A stretch of 32,109 nucleotides of DNA from Minisyncoccota bacterium (GTDB lineage: Bacteria; Patescibacteriota; Minisyncoccia; UBA6257; 2-01-FULL-56-20): positions 1-32,109 of the forward strand of contig JANWIW010000023.1 in assembly GCA_025449695.1 (NCBI GenBank). The letters are read 5' to 3'. Below the pieces are notes generated by a model that was not told the origin of the DNA, ran no database searches, and was given only the letters and a program-made list of their open reading frames with translations. The position numbers were made by a program, and so were the translations under genes. How positions within the stretch are numbered: the first letter of the stretch is position 1; each line of letters opens with the position of its first letter. Positions 8,684 through 17,826 of this stretch are shown here, piece after piece.

Positions 8684-9358
8684 ATGTCCGGCTCCAATTT
8701 CGACCAGGCTGCCTTCGACGAACTCGTCCTCAAAAATGGAGTTATCGGTTTCAGCGAAAAACCGGTACGTTTCAAATCCGGGCGGGAAAGCAACTGTTAC
8801 GTGAACTGGCGGAACGCCTTGGCCGACGTATGGCTTTCCGACCGGGTCGCCGACCACTTGCTGGGATTCGTAAAAGACCTGGGCCTCGAACCTCGCTGCT
8901 TTTACGGCGTGCCGGATGGAATCACGAAACTCGGCATACTCGCCCAATATAAATGGGCTACGGCCAGGCCCGATTACGGGCCCGGCGTGTATCCCCTGGC
9001 CATGGGCCGCAAAACTCCGAAGGAGCATGGAGATCCGCGCGATAAATATTTCGTGGGAGCTCCCCGTGGGGCGACCATCGTTCTCGAAGACACGACCACG
9101 ACGGGCGGCTCACTCCTCGACACGGTGGCCGCTCTTCGCGAGGTAGAGGTACCGATCGTCGCCGCCCTTGCTCTTACGAACCGCTCCGAAAAGCGCGACG
9201 ACGGAACAAGCGTTGCGGACGCTCTCAAACAACAAGGCGTTCCCTATTACGCCCTCTCGAGCTTGCCCGACCTTCTCCCGCGCGCACTCGAGATAGCCGA
9301 TCCCTCGCCACACGTCCGCGATGCCCTGAAAGCTTATACCGAACGATACGGCATCTAG
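8684..9358 (+). CDS. pyrE: Orotate phosphoribosyltransferase
   Basis: KSGRESNCYVNWRNAL, FYGVPDGITKLGILAQ, GATIVLEDTTTTGGSLLDTV (PRPP motif) and operon context. Start MSGSNF. Confidence 0.85.
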   Translation: MSGSNFDQAAFDELVLKNGVIGFSEKPVRFKSGRESNCYVNWRNALADVWLSDRVADHLLGFVKDLGLEPRCFYGVPDGITKLGILAQYKWATARPDYGPGVYPLAMGRKTPKEHGDPRDKYFVGAPRGATIVLEDTTTTGGSLLDTVAALREVEVPIVAALALTNRSEKRDDGTSVADALKQQGVPYYALSSLPDLLPRALEIADPSPHVRDALKAYTERYGI

Positions 9359-9368
9359 ACTTCCTCAC

Positions 9369-10175
9369 ATGAGCGATCATCCGACCGGCGTCGAAAAATA
9401 CGAAGCGCGGGCCCGTAACGCGAACTCCCTTGTGTGTGTCGGCTTGGACACCAGCCTCGAACGGGTGCCGGAACGGTTCAAGGCAATGGAGTATCCTCAA
9501 TTTGAGTTCAACAAGTGGATCGTCGAGGAGACCCATGCTCATGTTGCCGCTTATAAGCCGAATATCGCCTTCTATGAGGCCCGCGGCGAGGCCGGCTACA
9601 AGGAACTGAAACTGACCCTGGACCACCTGCGCGAGCGGCATCCGGACATCTTCCTCATCTGCGACGCCAAGCGGGGGGAGATCGGCAGTACTATGGCGGC
9701 GTATGCGGAAAGCCTGTTCGACCATTTCGGGTTCGATGCCGTCACGGTGAATCCTTATCTCGGCGGGGAACCGCTCGCGCCCTTCCTGGAACGGAAGGAT
9801 AAGATCTCCATCATCCTAGCCCGCACGTCGAACCCCGGCGCGGGCGAGTTTCAGGACCTCGTGGCAGGCGGAAAACCCCTGTGGCAGATTGTGGCCGAAC
9901 ACGTAAAGACCTGGAACAAGAACGGCAATTGCATGATCGTGGCGGGAGCGACGTATCCGGAAGAAATGAGATCGCTTCGGGAGCTCATGGGCGGTATGAC
10001 CTTCCTCGTGCCCGGCGTCGGCGCCCAGGGCGGGCCGGTCCGCGATGCCGTCACCGCCGGACTCAATTCGCAGAAGCTCGGGCTTATCATCAACTCCTCT
10101 CGCGGCATCATCTGGTCAGAAGACCCTGGCACGGAAACCAGGAAGCTCCAGACAGAGATCAATTCATACCGCTGA
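9369..10175 (+). CDS. pyrF: Orotidine 5'-phosphate decarboxylase
   Basis: LVCVGLDTSLERVPE, FLICDAKRGEIGSTMAAYAES, DAVTVNPYLGGEPLAPF, FLVPGVGAQGG. Confidence 0.95.
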   Translation: MSDHPTGVEKYEARARNANSLVCVGLDTSLERVPERFKAMEYPQFEFNKWIVEETHAHVAAYKPNIAFYEARGEAGYKELKLTLDHLRERHPDIFLICDAKRGEIGSTMAAYAESLFDHFGFDAVTVNPYLGGEPLAPFLERKDKISIILARTSNPGAGEFQDLVAGGKPLWQIVAEHVKTWNKNGNCMIVAGATYPEEMRSLRELMGGMTFLVPGVGAQGGPVRDAVTAGLNSQKLGLIINSSRGIIWSEDPGTETRKLQTEINSYR

Positions 10176-11269
10176 TGTATCCCCTCCTCCGCCCTCTACT
10201 CTTCCTCATGGACGCGGAGGAGGTCCACGAAGAAATGCTCTCGCTCGGCGAGCGGATGGGGCGGTCCTCCGCGGTACGCGGGTTCGTTGAAAAATGGTAC
10301 CGGTACGATGACCCGCGCCTTGCGACGGACCTCTTCGGACTGCACTTCCGCAATCCGATCGGCCTCGCGGCGGGCTTCGACAAGGACGCCCGCCTCCTAG
10401 ACCTTCTGCCGGCCCTGGGGTTCGGTTTCATCGAGCCTGGCACCGTCACGCCTTTGCCGCAGGTGGGCAACCCCAAACCGCGCCTCTTCCGCCTGCCGGA
10501 GGATAAGGCCATTGTGAACCGGATGGGCTTCAACAACGGCGGCGTGGAGCGCTTCGCGGCGCGCTTCGCGCGCCGTGAGAGAAGTATCCCTGCCGGAGCA
10601 AACATCGGCCGGGGTAAGGAAACTCCCAACGAGTCCGCGATAGACGACTACGTGAAGGGCTTTCTCGCGGTCGCCGACCATGCCGATTATGTCGCCGTGA
10701 ACGTGAGCTCTCCGAACACGCCTGGCCTCCGGGCTCTCCAGGACAAAGAACCGATGCGCAACCTCTTGGAAAAGATCCAGGAGCTGAACCGGGATCGCGA
10801 CATGCCGAAGCCCATTCTCCTCAAGATCGCGCCGGATCTCTCCGAAGGCCAGCTCGCCGATATCGTGGAACTCGTACAGGCGGCCTCGATCTCGGGCATC
10901 ATCGCGACCAACACAACCGTAGGGCGCGGCGGACTGAAGACCCCGGTGGCGGAGGTGGAAGCCATAGGGAACGGCGGTCTGTCCGGCAGGCCCGTCCGCG
11001 CGCGATCCACTGAGGTGATTCGATACCTCTACCGCGCCTCCGAGGGCAAGATACCCATCATCGGCGTGGGCGGCATCTTTTCCGCAAGGGACGCCTATGC
11101 GAAAATACGCGCCGGAGCTTCCCTCGTGCAAGTCTTCAGCGGATTGACTTACGAGGGTCCGGGGCTTGTCCGCCGCATCAAGCAGGACCTGGTGAAGCTT
11201 CTCGCGAAGGATGGCTTCAAGTCCATCAAGGAAGTGGTCGGAATAGATGCAAGCAATGTTCACGATTGA
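10175..11269 (+). CDS. pyrD: Dihydroorotate dehydrogenase, class 2-like
   Basis: FRNPIGLAAGFDKDARLL, FGFIEPGTVTPLPQVGNPKPRLFRL, VAVNVSSPNTPGLRALQ, GVGGIFSARDAYAKIRAGASLVQVFSGL. ATG overlaps the pyrF stop (TGATG). Confidence 0.93.
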   Translation: MYPLLRPLLFLMDAEEVHEEMLSLGERMGRSSAVRGFVEKWYRYDDPRLATDLFGLHFRNPIGLAAGFDKDARLLDLLPALGFGFIEPGTVTPLPQVGNPKPRLFRLPEDKAIVNRMGFNNGGVERFAARFARRERSIPAGANIGRGKETPNESAIDDYVKGFLAVADHADYVAVNVSSPNTPGLRALQDKEPMRNLLEKIQELNRDRDMPKPILLKIAPDLSEGQLADIVELVQAASISGIIATNTTVGRGGLKTPVAEVEAIGNGGLSGRPVRARSTEVIRYLYRASEGKIPIIGVGGIFSARDAYAKIRAGASLVQVFSGLTYEGPGLVRRIKQDLVKLLAKDGFKSIKEVVGIDASNVHD

Positions 11270-12491
11270 AGGCAACGTAGTGCTTCCCGGGGAAACGCGC
11301 CGCAGGCGCGTAGAAATCGACACCAAAAGCGGACTCATCGCCCGCGTCGGCGAACCGACGGGCGAGGCCGATCTCGTGACCGGCAACCTGGTCTTCCCCA
11401 GCTTTGGGGACATCCATGTCCACGCCCGCGAGGATGCGAGCGGGAAACAAACGTACAAAGAGGACTTCCTGACCGCATCGGCCGCAGCCATCCACGGCGG
11501 AGTCGCTTTCATCGCGGATATGCCGAACAACCCCGTAGCGCCCGTGGACGACGAGCGCTGGCGCGCCAAAGCGGGGCTCGTCCGGAAGGCGGACATCGAG
11601 GTGGTCCTCTACGCCGCGATCGCTCCCGGCACCTCTCCCCTCTCTTTCCCCGTGCCCTACAAGCTTTTCATGGCGGCATCCGTGGGTGACGTGTTCTTCG
11701 ATAACCGCGAGGACATCCGCGTCGCACTTGCCCGTTATCGCGGACAGGCCGTCAGCTTTCATGCCGAGGATCCCGAGGTGTTGAGGCAACATGCGGACGC
11801 GCCCGACCATGCCGGCAAGCGGCCGGCAAAAGCCGAAGCGGACGGCGTCGAACTCGCCATCGCCCTCATCGAGGAGTTCGGCCTCCAGGGCAAGATATGC
11901 CACCTCTCCACCGCCGCCGGCCTCAAGAAGCTCAGCGCCGCGAAGGCACGGGGCGTTGCCGTAACCGCAGAGGTGACTCCTCATCATCTTTTCTCCGATC
12001 TCGACGGCCTCACGCCCGCGAACCGGAACTGGCTCCAGATGAACCCGCCGCTCCGGACCGTGGCCGACCGCGAGGCCCTGATCGCAGGCCTGAAGGACGG
12101 CAGTATTGACTACCTCGCGACCGATCACGCCCCGCACACGCGAGAAGAAAAAGAGAAGGGAACTTCCGGCGTGCCTCATCTTGATACCTACGGACCCTTC
12201 GTGACCTGGCTCATGGCGAACCACGGCTTCTCCCCCCAAGACGTCGCCCGCGTCGCTGCGGAAAACCCGGCACGCTTCGTGCGCCCGTATCTCCGGCCGG
12301 AGCTCGGCCAGGGGTTCGGCCGGATCGCGAAAGGATACGTCGGGTCGCTCACCGTCATTGACCCGCATGCTCCCACCGTGGTCCGAAGGGAGGATCTGAA
12401 GACCAAATGCGGCTGGTCCCCTTTCGAAGGCGTTACATTTCCCGGAAGCGTGTATGCTACGATTATCCGGGGGAAGGTATATAAGTTCTAA
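11247..12491 (+). CDS. pyrC: Dihydroorotase
   Basis: VFPSFGDIHVHAREDASGKQTYKEDF, FIADMPNNPVAPV, VTPHHLFSD, DYLATDHAPHTREEK. Confidence 0.92.
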   Translation: MQAMFTIEGNVVLPGETRRRRVEIDTKSGLIARVGEPTGEADLVTGNLVFPSFGDIHVHAREDASGKQTYKEDFLTASAAAIHGGVAFIADMPNNPVAPVDDERWRAKAGLVRKADIEVVLYAAIAPGTSPLSFPVPYKLFMAASVGDVFFDNREDIRVALARYRGQAVSFHAEDPEVLRQHADAPDHAGKRPAKAEADGVELAIALIEEFGLQGKICHLSTAAGLKKLSAAKARGVAVTAEVTPHHLFSDLDGLTPANRNWLQMNPPLRTVADREALIAGLKDGSIDYLATDHAPHTREEKEKGTSGVPHLDTYGPFVTWLMANHGFSPQDVARVAAENPARFVRPYLRPELGQGFGRIAKGYVGSLTVIDPHAPTVVRREDLKTKCGWSPFEGVTFPGSVYATIIRGKVYKF

Positions 12492-12532
12492 ACGCTCTAG
12501 TCGTTCTACTCGTTCAAAACGCATCATAACAA
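12485..12532. repeat. Nonamer microrepeat array between pyrC and pyrB
   Basis: gttctaaac|gctctagtc|gttctactc|gttcaaaac|gcatcataac. The pyrC stop TAA is in the first unit. Confidence 0.75.
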
Positions 12533-12548
12533 CTAAAAAATTCCTGCT

Positions 12549-13466
12549 ATGCACATCTTAAGCACTAAGCAGTTCATGGACCGGAACGTCCTAGGGCGCC
12601 TCTTCACGGAGTCTGCGGAGCTCGAGCGCTTGGACATCGCCCGGGCTCTGCCGCAGGTCCTCGCCGGCAGGATCTTGGCGACGGTATTCTACGAACCCAG
12701 CACGCGTACCCGGTTCTCGTTCGAGGCGGGCATGATGAAGCTGGGCGGGCAGGTGATCACCATGGAGAATGCCGGCCAAGCCTCTTCGGCGGTCAAAGGA
12801 GAAACCCTGGAGGACGCTATCCGCATCATTGGCGGCTATGCGGATGCCATCGTTCTGCGTCACCCGGAAACGGGTACCGCCGCCCGCGCCGCAGCGGCAT
12901 CGGCAGTTCCCGTCATAAACGGCGGAGATGGTACCGGCGAGCATCCCACCCAGGCCCTGTTCGACGTTTACACGATGCAGAAGGAATTGGGAACCATCGA
13001 AGGCCGCACTATTACTTTTGTCGGCGACCATCGCAGCGGCCGCGCCGCCCATTCCATATCTCAACTGCTCGGACTCTATCCCGGCGTAAAAGCGATATTC
13101 GTATCGCCGGACGCCCTGCGCCTGCCGGAGGATTATAGGGCGGCGCTCGTCGCCCAGGGCATTACCTACGAGGAGCGGAATGATCTTTTGCCGGTACTCG
13201 AGCAGACCGATGTGCTCTACATCGCCCGCATCATGAAAGAGCGGTTCTCTTCCCCGGAGGAATACGAACGCCTCAAGGATTCTTATACGATCAATAACGA
13301 GACTCTCCGCAAGATGAAGAAGGAATCAATAGTCATGGCAACTCTTCCACGGGTGGGAGAGATAAACCCCGAGATAGATGAGGATCCACGGGCGGCATAC
13401 TTCCGGGAAGCCAAGAATGGCCTCTACGTGCGCATGGCCCTGCTGAAGCAGGTGTTAACATCATAA
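12549..13466 (+). CDS. pyrB: Aspartate carbamoyltransferase, catalytic subunit
   Basis: TVFYEPSTRTRFSFEAGMMKLGG, IVLRHPETGTAARAA, PVINGGDGTGEHPTQALFDVYTM, ITFVGDHRSGRAAHS. Confidence 0.95.
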   Translation: MHILSTKQFMDRNVLGRLFTESAELERLDIARALPQVLAGRILATVFYEPSTRTRFSFEAGMMKLGGQVITMENAGQASSAVKGETLEDAIRIIGGYADAIVLRHPETGTAARAAAASAVPVINGGDGTGEHPTQALFDVYTMQKELGTIEGRTITFVGDHRSGRAAHSISQLLGLYPGVKAIFVSPDALRLPEDYRAALVAQGITYEERNDLLPVLEQTDVLYIARIMKERFSSPEEYERLKDSYTINNETLRKMKKESIVMATLPRVGEINPEIDEDPRAAYFREAKNGLYVRMALLKQVLTS

Positions 13467-13469
13467 CCC

Positions 13470-13545
13470 GTTCTATCGGCCGGAGTACCGGCCTTGTTCT
13501 AACCGTTTACCGAGAATCGAACGGTAGAACGCCTACGACGCTTCT
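13470..13545. repeat. Nonamer array between convergent pyrB and the DUF3298-like gene
   Basis: gttctatcggccggagtaccggccttgttctaacc...gaacggtagaacgcctacgac, with an embedded GGCCGGAGTACCGGCC palindrome. Confidence 0.65.
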
Positions 13546-14342
13546 GCGCGGCGGAGCATAAGGAGCCCCGAGGTGTTTGTGATCCCTTCGAGGAGGGCGT
13601 ACGGCACCGCTACCCGCGGCGAGCCGGCCACTCCCGGCGCCACCTGGTATTGGTTGAAGATGATGATAAGCCCTTCCTTGGCGATGAGGAAGTTCTGATA
13701 GTTCTCCGCGGAAGAGCCCGCGCCGGTCTCGATCCAATCCATCGCCTCGGCATCGTCCGCCTCGACCCCGATCATCTCCACGAGACGCGGAATGCAGTAG
13801 GCCGAGAGGATCTTCAGGTACTCCGACTGCGGCAGGAAAAGGTCCCCCAGCTTGACCCGCTTGCCACTCCGCAAATCGTAGGTCAGCGTAGTGATATCGG
13901 TCGAGGGATGCGCCGTACCGGCAATATAGGGGGAACTCACAATGGCCACGGAGAGCATATCCGTGTTCGCGTAGCCGACCTCATAGCGCATGGTCAGCGC
14001 GTTCTTTGTGTCCTTGAATTCCGGCGGTGGCATCTCCAGGCCGCCTTTGAACCCCGCCACTGCCGTATCCACCACCCCCTTCACGTCCTTGTTCACCGCC
14101 TCCATGATCCGCTCATTCCCAAGACCCGCGAGCTTCGGATACTCGACGTCGAAGATATAGGGCGGATTCTCGCCTTCGCCGGAGATCTTTGCGGTCTCCA
14201 CGCGGAGGGAAGCGGCTTCCGGGATTGAAGGTTGTTCCTCCACTCCCACCTTCTTCGGACCGGGGAAAAATATCAGTATGAGAAGCAGGACCCCCAATGT
14301 GGACCAGATAAGGATGCGCCGGTTGCTTTTCTGGAGAGCCAT
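13533..14342 (-). CDS. Membrane-anchored DUF3298/RsiV-like protein
   Basis: N-terminal TM (LIWSTLGVLLLILIFFPG), PYIFDVEYPKLAG, TAHPSTDITTLTYDLRSGKRVKLGDLFLP. Confidence 0.7.
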   Translation of the reverse strand: MALQKSNRRILIWSTLGVLLLILIFFPGPKKVGVEEQPSIPEAASLRVETAKISGEGENPPYIFDVEYPKLAGLGNERIMEAVNKDVKGVVDTAVAGFKGGLEMPPPEFKDTKNALTMRYEVGYANTDMLSVAIVSSPYIAGTAHPSTDITTLTYDLRSGKRVKLGDLFLPQSEYLKILSAYCIPRLVEMIGVEADDAEAMDWIETGAGSSAENYQNFLIAKEGLIIIFNQYQVAPGVAGSPRVAVPYALLEGITNTSGLLMLRRAEAS

Positions 14343-14422
14343 GTCTTCAGCATAGCACTTTTTTGAATTACGCAACGATGAAGAGGTACTGACTGGCTTC
14401 ATATTCGTGCACACGCGTTGTC

Positions 14423-14473
14423 ATCCCGGAAGCCCAGTCCCAGTTTTCCAAACTGGAGCTGGGCTTCCGGGAT
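14423..14473. repeat. Long perfect hairpin repeat
   Basis: ATCCCGGAAGCCCAG ... CCAGTTT/AAACTGG ... CTGGGCTTCCGGGAT, preceded by TGTC as in the other TGTCATCC-ended elements. Confidence 0.75.
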
Positions 14474-14615
14474 CCAGTAAAATAAAACGCAGCCTTCGCT
14501 ACGACTTGCGACCCCGGCTCCCGCCTAAAGCGAGCCTCGCCTCCGGCGGGAGGCTCGCCCCTGGCGAAGCCGTACCAAAGGACGGCAAGGCCGGGGCAAG
14601 CCTACGGCTTACGCA

Positions 14616-14801
14616 CTATGCGCCCAGTTCGTCCTGCGGATCGTCCTCGGGCATTTCCGACTTCTTGCCTTCCAGCTTCAGCACGGCCTTACGGAGAGCC
14701 TTTTCATATCTTTGCATGCTGGCGATCCTTGCGAGCAGAAAGGCGACCAGGACGACCAGGAAGACGATCAATACGTAGAGGATGGGGGTCTCGTCGGACA
14801 T
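14616..14801 (-). CDS. Small single-pass membrane protein
   Basis: MSDETPILYVLIVFLVVLVAFLLARIASMQRYEKALRKAVLKLEGKKSE. Confidence 0.55.
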   Translation of the reverse strand: MSDETPILYVLIVFLVVLVAFLLARIASMQRYEKALRKAVLKLEGKKSEMPEDDPQDELGA

Positions 14802-15054
14802 AAGGGTGTAATTCCCTACCTTGCCATGCTATCCAAGAATAGCTTCCTTATATCACAAGGGTCCTCAGGCTGCAAGAGGGTCTCATAAAGATCGCGAAGG
14901 TCCGGAACTCAAAGAGGTAATAATCGTTCTAGCCGTTGGAATCGTTGTAACGCACCTGGTAAATTCGAATGGAACGCGACTGCGTCCCGCTCTCAGAATG
15001 ACACGTATCATGGAGCCCAGTGTCTGAAGTTTGGACGGTTACCACCCCTAGAAC

Positions 15055-15088
15055 GGAAACTCCTCCGGGTGCATCCGGAGGAGTTTCC
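15055..15088 (-). terminator. Terminator downstream of the M50 protease gene
   Basis: GGAAACTCCTCCGG-GTGCAT-CCGGAGGAGTTTCC, immediately downstream of the minus-strand ORF ending at 15092. Confidence 0.6.
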
Positions 15089-15091
15089 TTA

Positions 15092-16114
15092 TCACCAGTG
15101 CGCGACATCGCGCACGGTCACGAGCACCATGAGCAAAATAAGGAACGCGAAACCGATGCCGTTCACCAGGGCTTCCACGCGTTTCGGCACCGGTGATCCC
15201 TTGATTTTCTCCACGAGGATAAGGAAGAGCCGGCCGCCGTCCAGGGCGGGGAAAGGAATGAGGTTCATGACCGCGAGGTTCAGCGAGATGACAGCGAGAA
15301 GATTAAACAGATAGATGAGCCCGAAACGGCTGGTCTCGCTCGCCACGGAAAAAATGCCCACGGGGCCCACGACGCCTTCGAGAAGGGATGCGTGGAGGAA
15401 CAGGTTCTTCACGAGCGCGTAGAAGGCCTGCAGGGTGAACCAGCAGATCTTGAGGGACGCAAGGAACGCGTCCCTGATCGCGGCGAAAAAGGAGGTCCTC
15501 GCCGCGCCGCCCTCGGCCAGGGAAACGCCGATGCGCGGCGTGCCGTTCTCGGCCTCCGGCGCGGCGGCGATGGCGACCTCCTTGCCGTCCCGGAGGACGG
15601 TAAACTGCGCGGAATCAGGGTGGCCCTGGATGAAGGCGATGAACTGGTCCGCCGTCTGGAAATCGCGCAGGATGTCTCCCGCCTTCAGCTCGGCGGCCTC
15701 GGCCGGCGAGCCGGGATCCACCTTGCCCACAGCCAGGATGGATGGGGTGCCGATCATGAATATTCCGGTCAGAAGGAACCACCCCAGAAGAAAGTTGATC
15801 GCCACTCCCGCCCCGATCACGATCAGGCGGCGCCAGGCGGGCTGAGCGAAGAAATAGCGGCGTTCGTCGGCCGCCGGGGCCACTTGCCCGTCCTCGATCC
15901 TGTCCTCGCCGGCGATCTTCACGAAACCGCCGAACGGCAGCCAATTCAGGCTGTACGTGGTCTCCCCCCGTTTCCACCCCTTGAGGCGGGGCGGGAAGCC
16001 GATGCCGAATTCGTCCACCTTCAGGCCGAACATCTTAGCCGTGACGAAATGCCCGGCCTCATGGCCAAGGATGAGCAGGGACAAGCCGATAAGAACAATA
16101 AGGAAAGTTAACAT
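15092..16114 (-). CDS. rseP: M50 site-2 protease, RseP-like
   Basis: LILGHEAGHFVTAKMFGLKVDEFGIGFPPRL, NWLPFGGFVKIAGED, PDZ-like region, NLIPFPALDGGRLFLILVE. Confidence 0.93.
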   Translation of the reverse strand: MLTFLIVLIGLSLLILGHEAGHFVTAKMFGLKVDEFGIGFPPRLKGWKRGETTYSLNWLPFGGFVKIAGEDRIEDGQVAPAADERRYFFAQPAWRRLIVIGAGVAINFLLGWFLLTGIFMIGTPSILAVGKVDPGSPAEAAELKAGDILRDFQTADQFIAFIQGHPDSAQFTVLRDGKEVAIAAAPEAENGTPRIGVSLAEGGAARTSFFAAIRDAFLASLKICWFTLQAFYALVKNLFLHASLLEGVVGPVGIFSVASETSRFGLIYLFNLLAVISLNLAVMNLIPFPALDGGRLFLILVEKIKGSPVPKRVEALVNGIGFAFLILLMVLVTVRDVAHW

Positions 16115-16119
16115 GTCAG

Positions 16120-16200
16120 GTTCTAGACGTTGTAGACGTTCTAACCGTTCTATCGTTTCCAGCGTTTAGAACGATTACAACTATTACAGCGGTTGGAACT
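16120..16200. repeat. Nonamer inverted array between frr and the M50 protease gene
   Basis: gttctagac|gttgtagac|gttctaacc|gttctatc|gtttccagc|gtttagaac|gattacaac|tattacagc|ggttggaac. Confidence 0.85.
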
Positions 16201-16202
16201 CC

Positions 16203-16754
16203 TCATTCCGCCAGTTCCTTCAGTTTCTCCTCGACCATTCTCTCTATCTCCTCGTTGGCCTCTTTGACCCGCTTCTCCATCTTCTCCTTGCCAGACCGGG
16301 CCTGGTCCTCGCTCACCTCTTTCGCCGTCTCGGCGGCCTTCACTTTTTTCATAGCGTCCTCGCGCGCGTTCCGCACCCCGATGCGGGCGCCTTCCGCCGT
16401 CTTCTTGGCCTGGCGTCCCATTTCCTCCCTCCGCTCCGCAGAGAGAGGCGAAAGGACGGCGCGCACGATGGTGCCGTCATTGGAAACGGTGAACCCTGCC
16501 TGGGCGTCGGTGATCGCTTTCATTACGGCAGGCACGGCTCCCTTGTCCCAGAGGGTGATGCGCACCTCGCGCGGGAGCACGATCGTAGCCGTACCGGCCT
16601 GCTTTACCGTCATGGGCGTGTCGTAGAGCATCATGGACAGGTTCTCCACGAACTCCACTGACGGCCGTCCGGAGCGGATACCGCGCAGGTCCTCTTTAAG
16701 GCCGGCGACGACCCGCTTCAGCGCCTCGTCCAGTTCCTTGTGATAGGTATCCAT
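16203..16754 (-). CDS. frr: Ribosome recycling factor
   Basis: LKEDLRGIRSGRPSVEFVENLSMMLYDTPMTVKQAGT..., VRAVLSPLSAERREEMGRQAKKTAEGARIGVRNAREDAMKKVKAAE. Confidence 0.93.
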   Translation of the reverse strand: MDTYHKELDEALKRVVAGLKEDLRGIRSGRPSVEFVENLSMMLYDTPMTVKQAGTATIVLPREVRITLWDKGAVPAVMKAITDAQAGFTVSNDGTIVRAVLSPLSAERREEMGRQAKKTAEGARIGVRNAREDAMKKVKAAETAKEVSEDQARSGKEKMEKRVKEANEEIERMVEEKLKELAE

Positions 16755-16763
16755 AGAGATTGG

Positions 16764-16894
16764 TATCTGGTATCTGGTATCTGGTATCTGGTATCTGGTA
16801 TCTGGTATCTGGTATCTGGTATCTGGTATCTGGTATCTGGTTCCAGATTCTAGATTCTAGATTCTAGATTCCAGATTCCAGATTCCAGTATCTG
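16764..16894. repeat. Heptamer array: 11 x TATCTGG followed by inverted ATTCYAG arm
   Basis: Direct count: 11 perfect TATCTGG units (16764-16840), truncated ttccag, 3 x ATTCTAG, 3 x ATTCCAG, tatctg. Confidence 0.95.
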
Positions 16895-17743
16895 CCCTAA
16901 TGCCAGCAGCTGCACGCGCGGATTGAGTCCGGTAGCGTCCGCCATGCCCCGCAATTCTAACACGGCATGCCAAAGGCGGCCATCGCGCTCCGGATTGCGG
17001 GCCAGCACCAGGATCAGACCGTCCAGGAAATCGCGAAAATTGAAATCCTCCGGCTCCACAAGCGCCTTCACGAAATCTTTCCGGCCGGGGGCAGGTGTCC
17101 TCAGGAACGCGGCCGCGAGCTCGGCGGCGGGAGGAAGCTCTTGCTTCGCGATCGCGAGAGCGAGGCCCGGCAGGCCCGCTGCGGCTTCCGCCGCGGCGGT
17201 TGCCTCCTTCTTTCCTATCCCTTGTTCTGAGAGCCACGCAGCTATGTCCGCGCGCGGCACCGTGCCGAAGTAGATCTGCTGGAGACGCGAAAGGAGCGTA
17301 GGCAGTAGCTGCTCTGGTGCGCGGCTCACGAGAAACAGAAGTCCCGCGGAAGGAGGCTCCTCCGCCACTTTGAGCAGGGCGTTTTGAGCCTCTGTAGTGA
17401 GCGTCTCCGCCCGGTCCACGATTGCGGTACGGCGCACGGAGACGAGCGGACGCTCCAGGAAAAAGGCCTTCAGGGCGCGGACCGCGTCGATACCGATAGT
17501 ACCCGCCTCGTCCGGCTCCACGAGCAGCGCGTCGGTGAGCGGCCGCCCCGGTCCTGAAGGTTCGTTTCGACGAGGGCGCTCCTCTGCCGGCCATGCGCCG
17601 CGCTCGATGCGGATTGCAAGCTCTTTTGCAAACGTATACTTCCCCGTCCGCGCAGGACCGAAGAAAAGGTAGCCGTGCCCGAGCCGGTCGTTCTTGATCA
17701 GCCGCTCGAAATCTTTTTTTATCTCTTGATGGCCGATAAGCAT
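16850..17743 (-). CDS. DNA polymerase III delta-prime-like clamp-loader subunit
   Basis: LIKNDRLGHGYLFFGPARTGKYTFAKELA, AQNALLKVAEEPPSAGLLFLVSRAPEQLLPTLLSRLQQIYF. The C-terminal ESGIWNLESRI and stop come from the heptamer array. Confidence 0.82.
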   Translation of the reverse strand: MLIGHQEIKKDFERLIKNDRLGHGYLFFGPARTGKYTFAKELAIRIERGAWPAEERPRRNEPSGPGRPLTDALLVEPDEAGTIGIDAVRALKAFFLERPLVSVRRTAIVDRAETLTTEAQNALLKVAEEPPSAGLLFLVSRAPEQLLPTLLSRLQQIYFGTVPRADIAAWLSEQGIGKKEATAAAEAAAGLPGLALAIAKQELPPAAELAAAFLRTPAPGRKDFVKALVEPEDFNFRDFLDGLILVLARNPERDGRLWHAVLELRGMADATGLNPRVQLLALGQILESGIWNLESRI

Positions 17744-17750
17744 TGGAACG

Positions 17751-17826
17751 GAATCTGGAATCTAGTATCTGGAATCTATAATCGACCGCGCCCCGCAGAT
17801 TCTAGATTCCAGTTTCCAGATTCTAT
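17751..17826. repeat. Heptamer inverted array between mreB and the holB-like gene
   Basis: gaatctg|gaatcta|gtatctg|gaatcta, spacer, attctag|attccag|tttccag|attctat. Confidence 0.9.

Noticed and set aside
10397-11596. 399-aa minus-strand ORF antisense to pyrD and pyrC
   Set aside because: Shadow ORF opposite well-supported pyrD/pyrC; composition resembles a translated complement.
11226-12554. 442-aa minus-strand ORF antisense to pyrC
   Set aside because: The plus strand encodes a clear dihydroorotase; the antisense protein shows no recognisable motif and long shadow ORFs are expected in GC-rich coding DNA.
16764-16894. Possible CRISPR array because of regular repeats
   Set aside because: Units are 7 nt, contiguous and without spacers; no cas genes are seen in the window.
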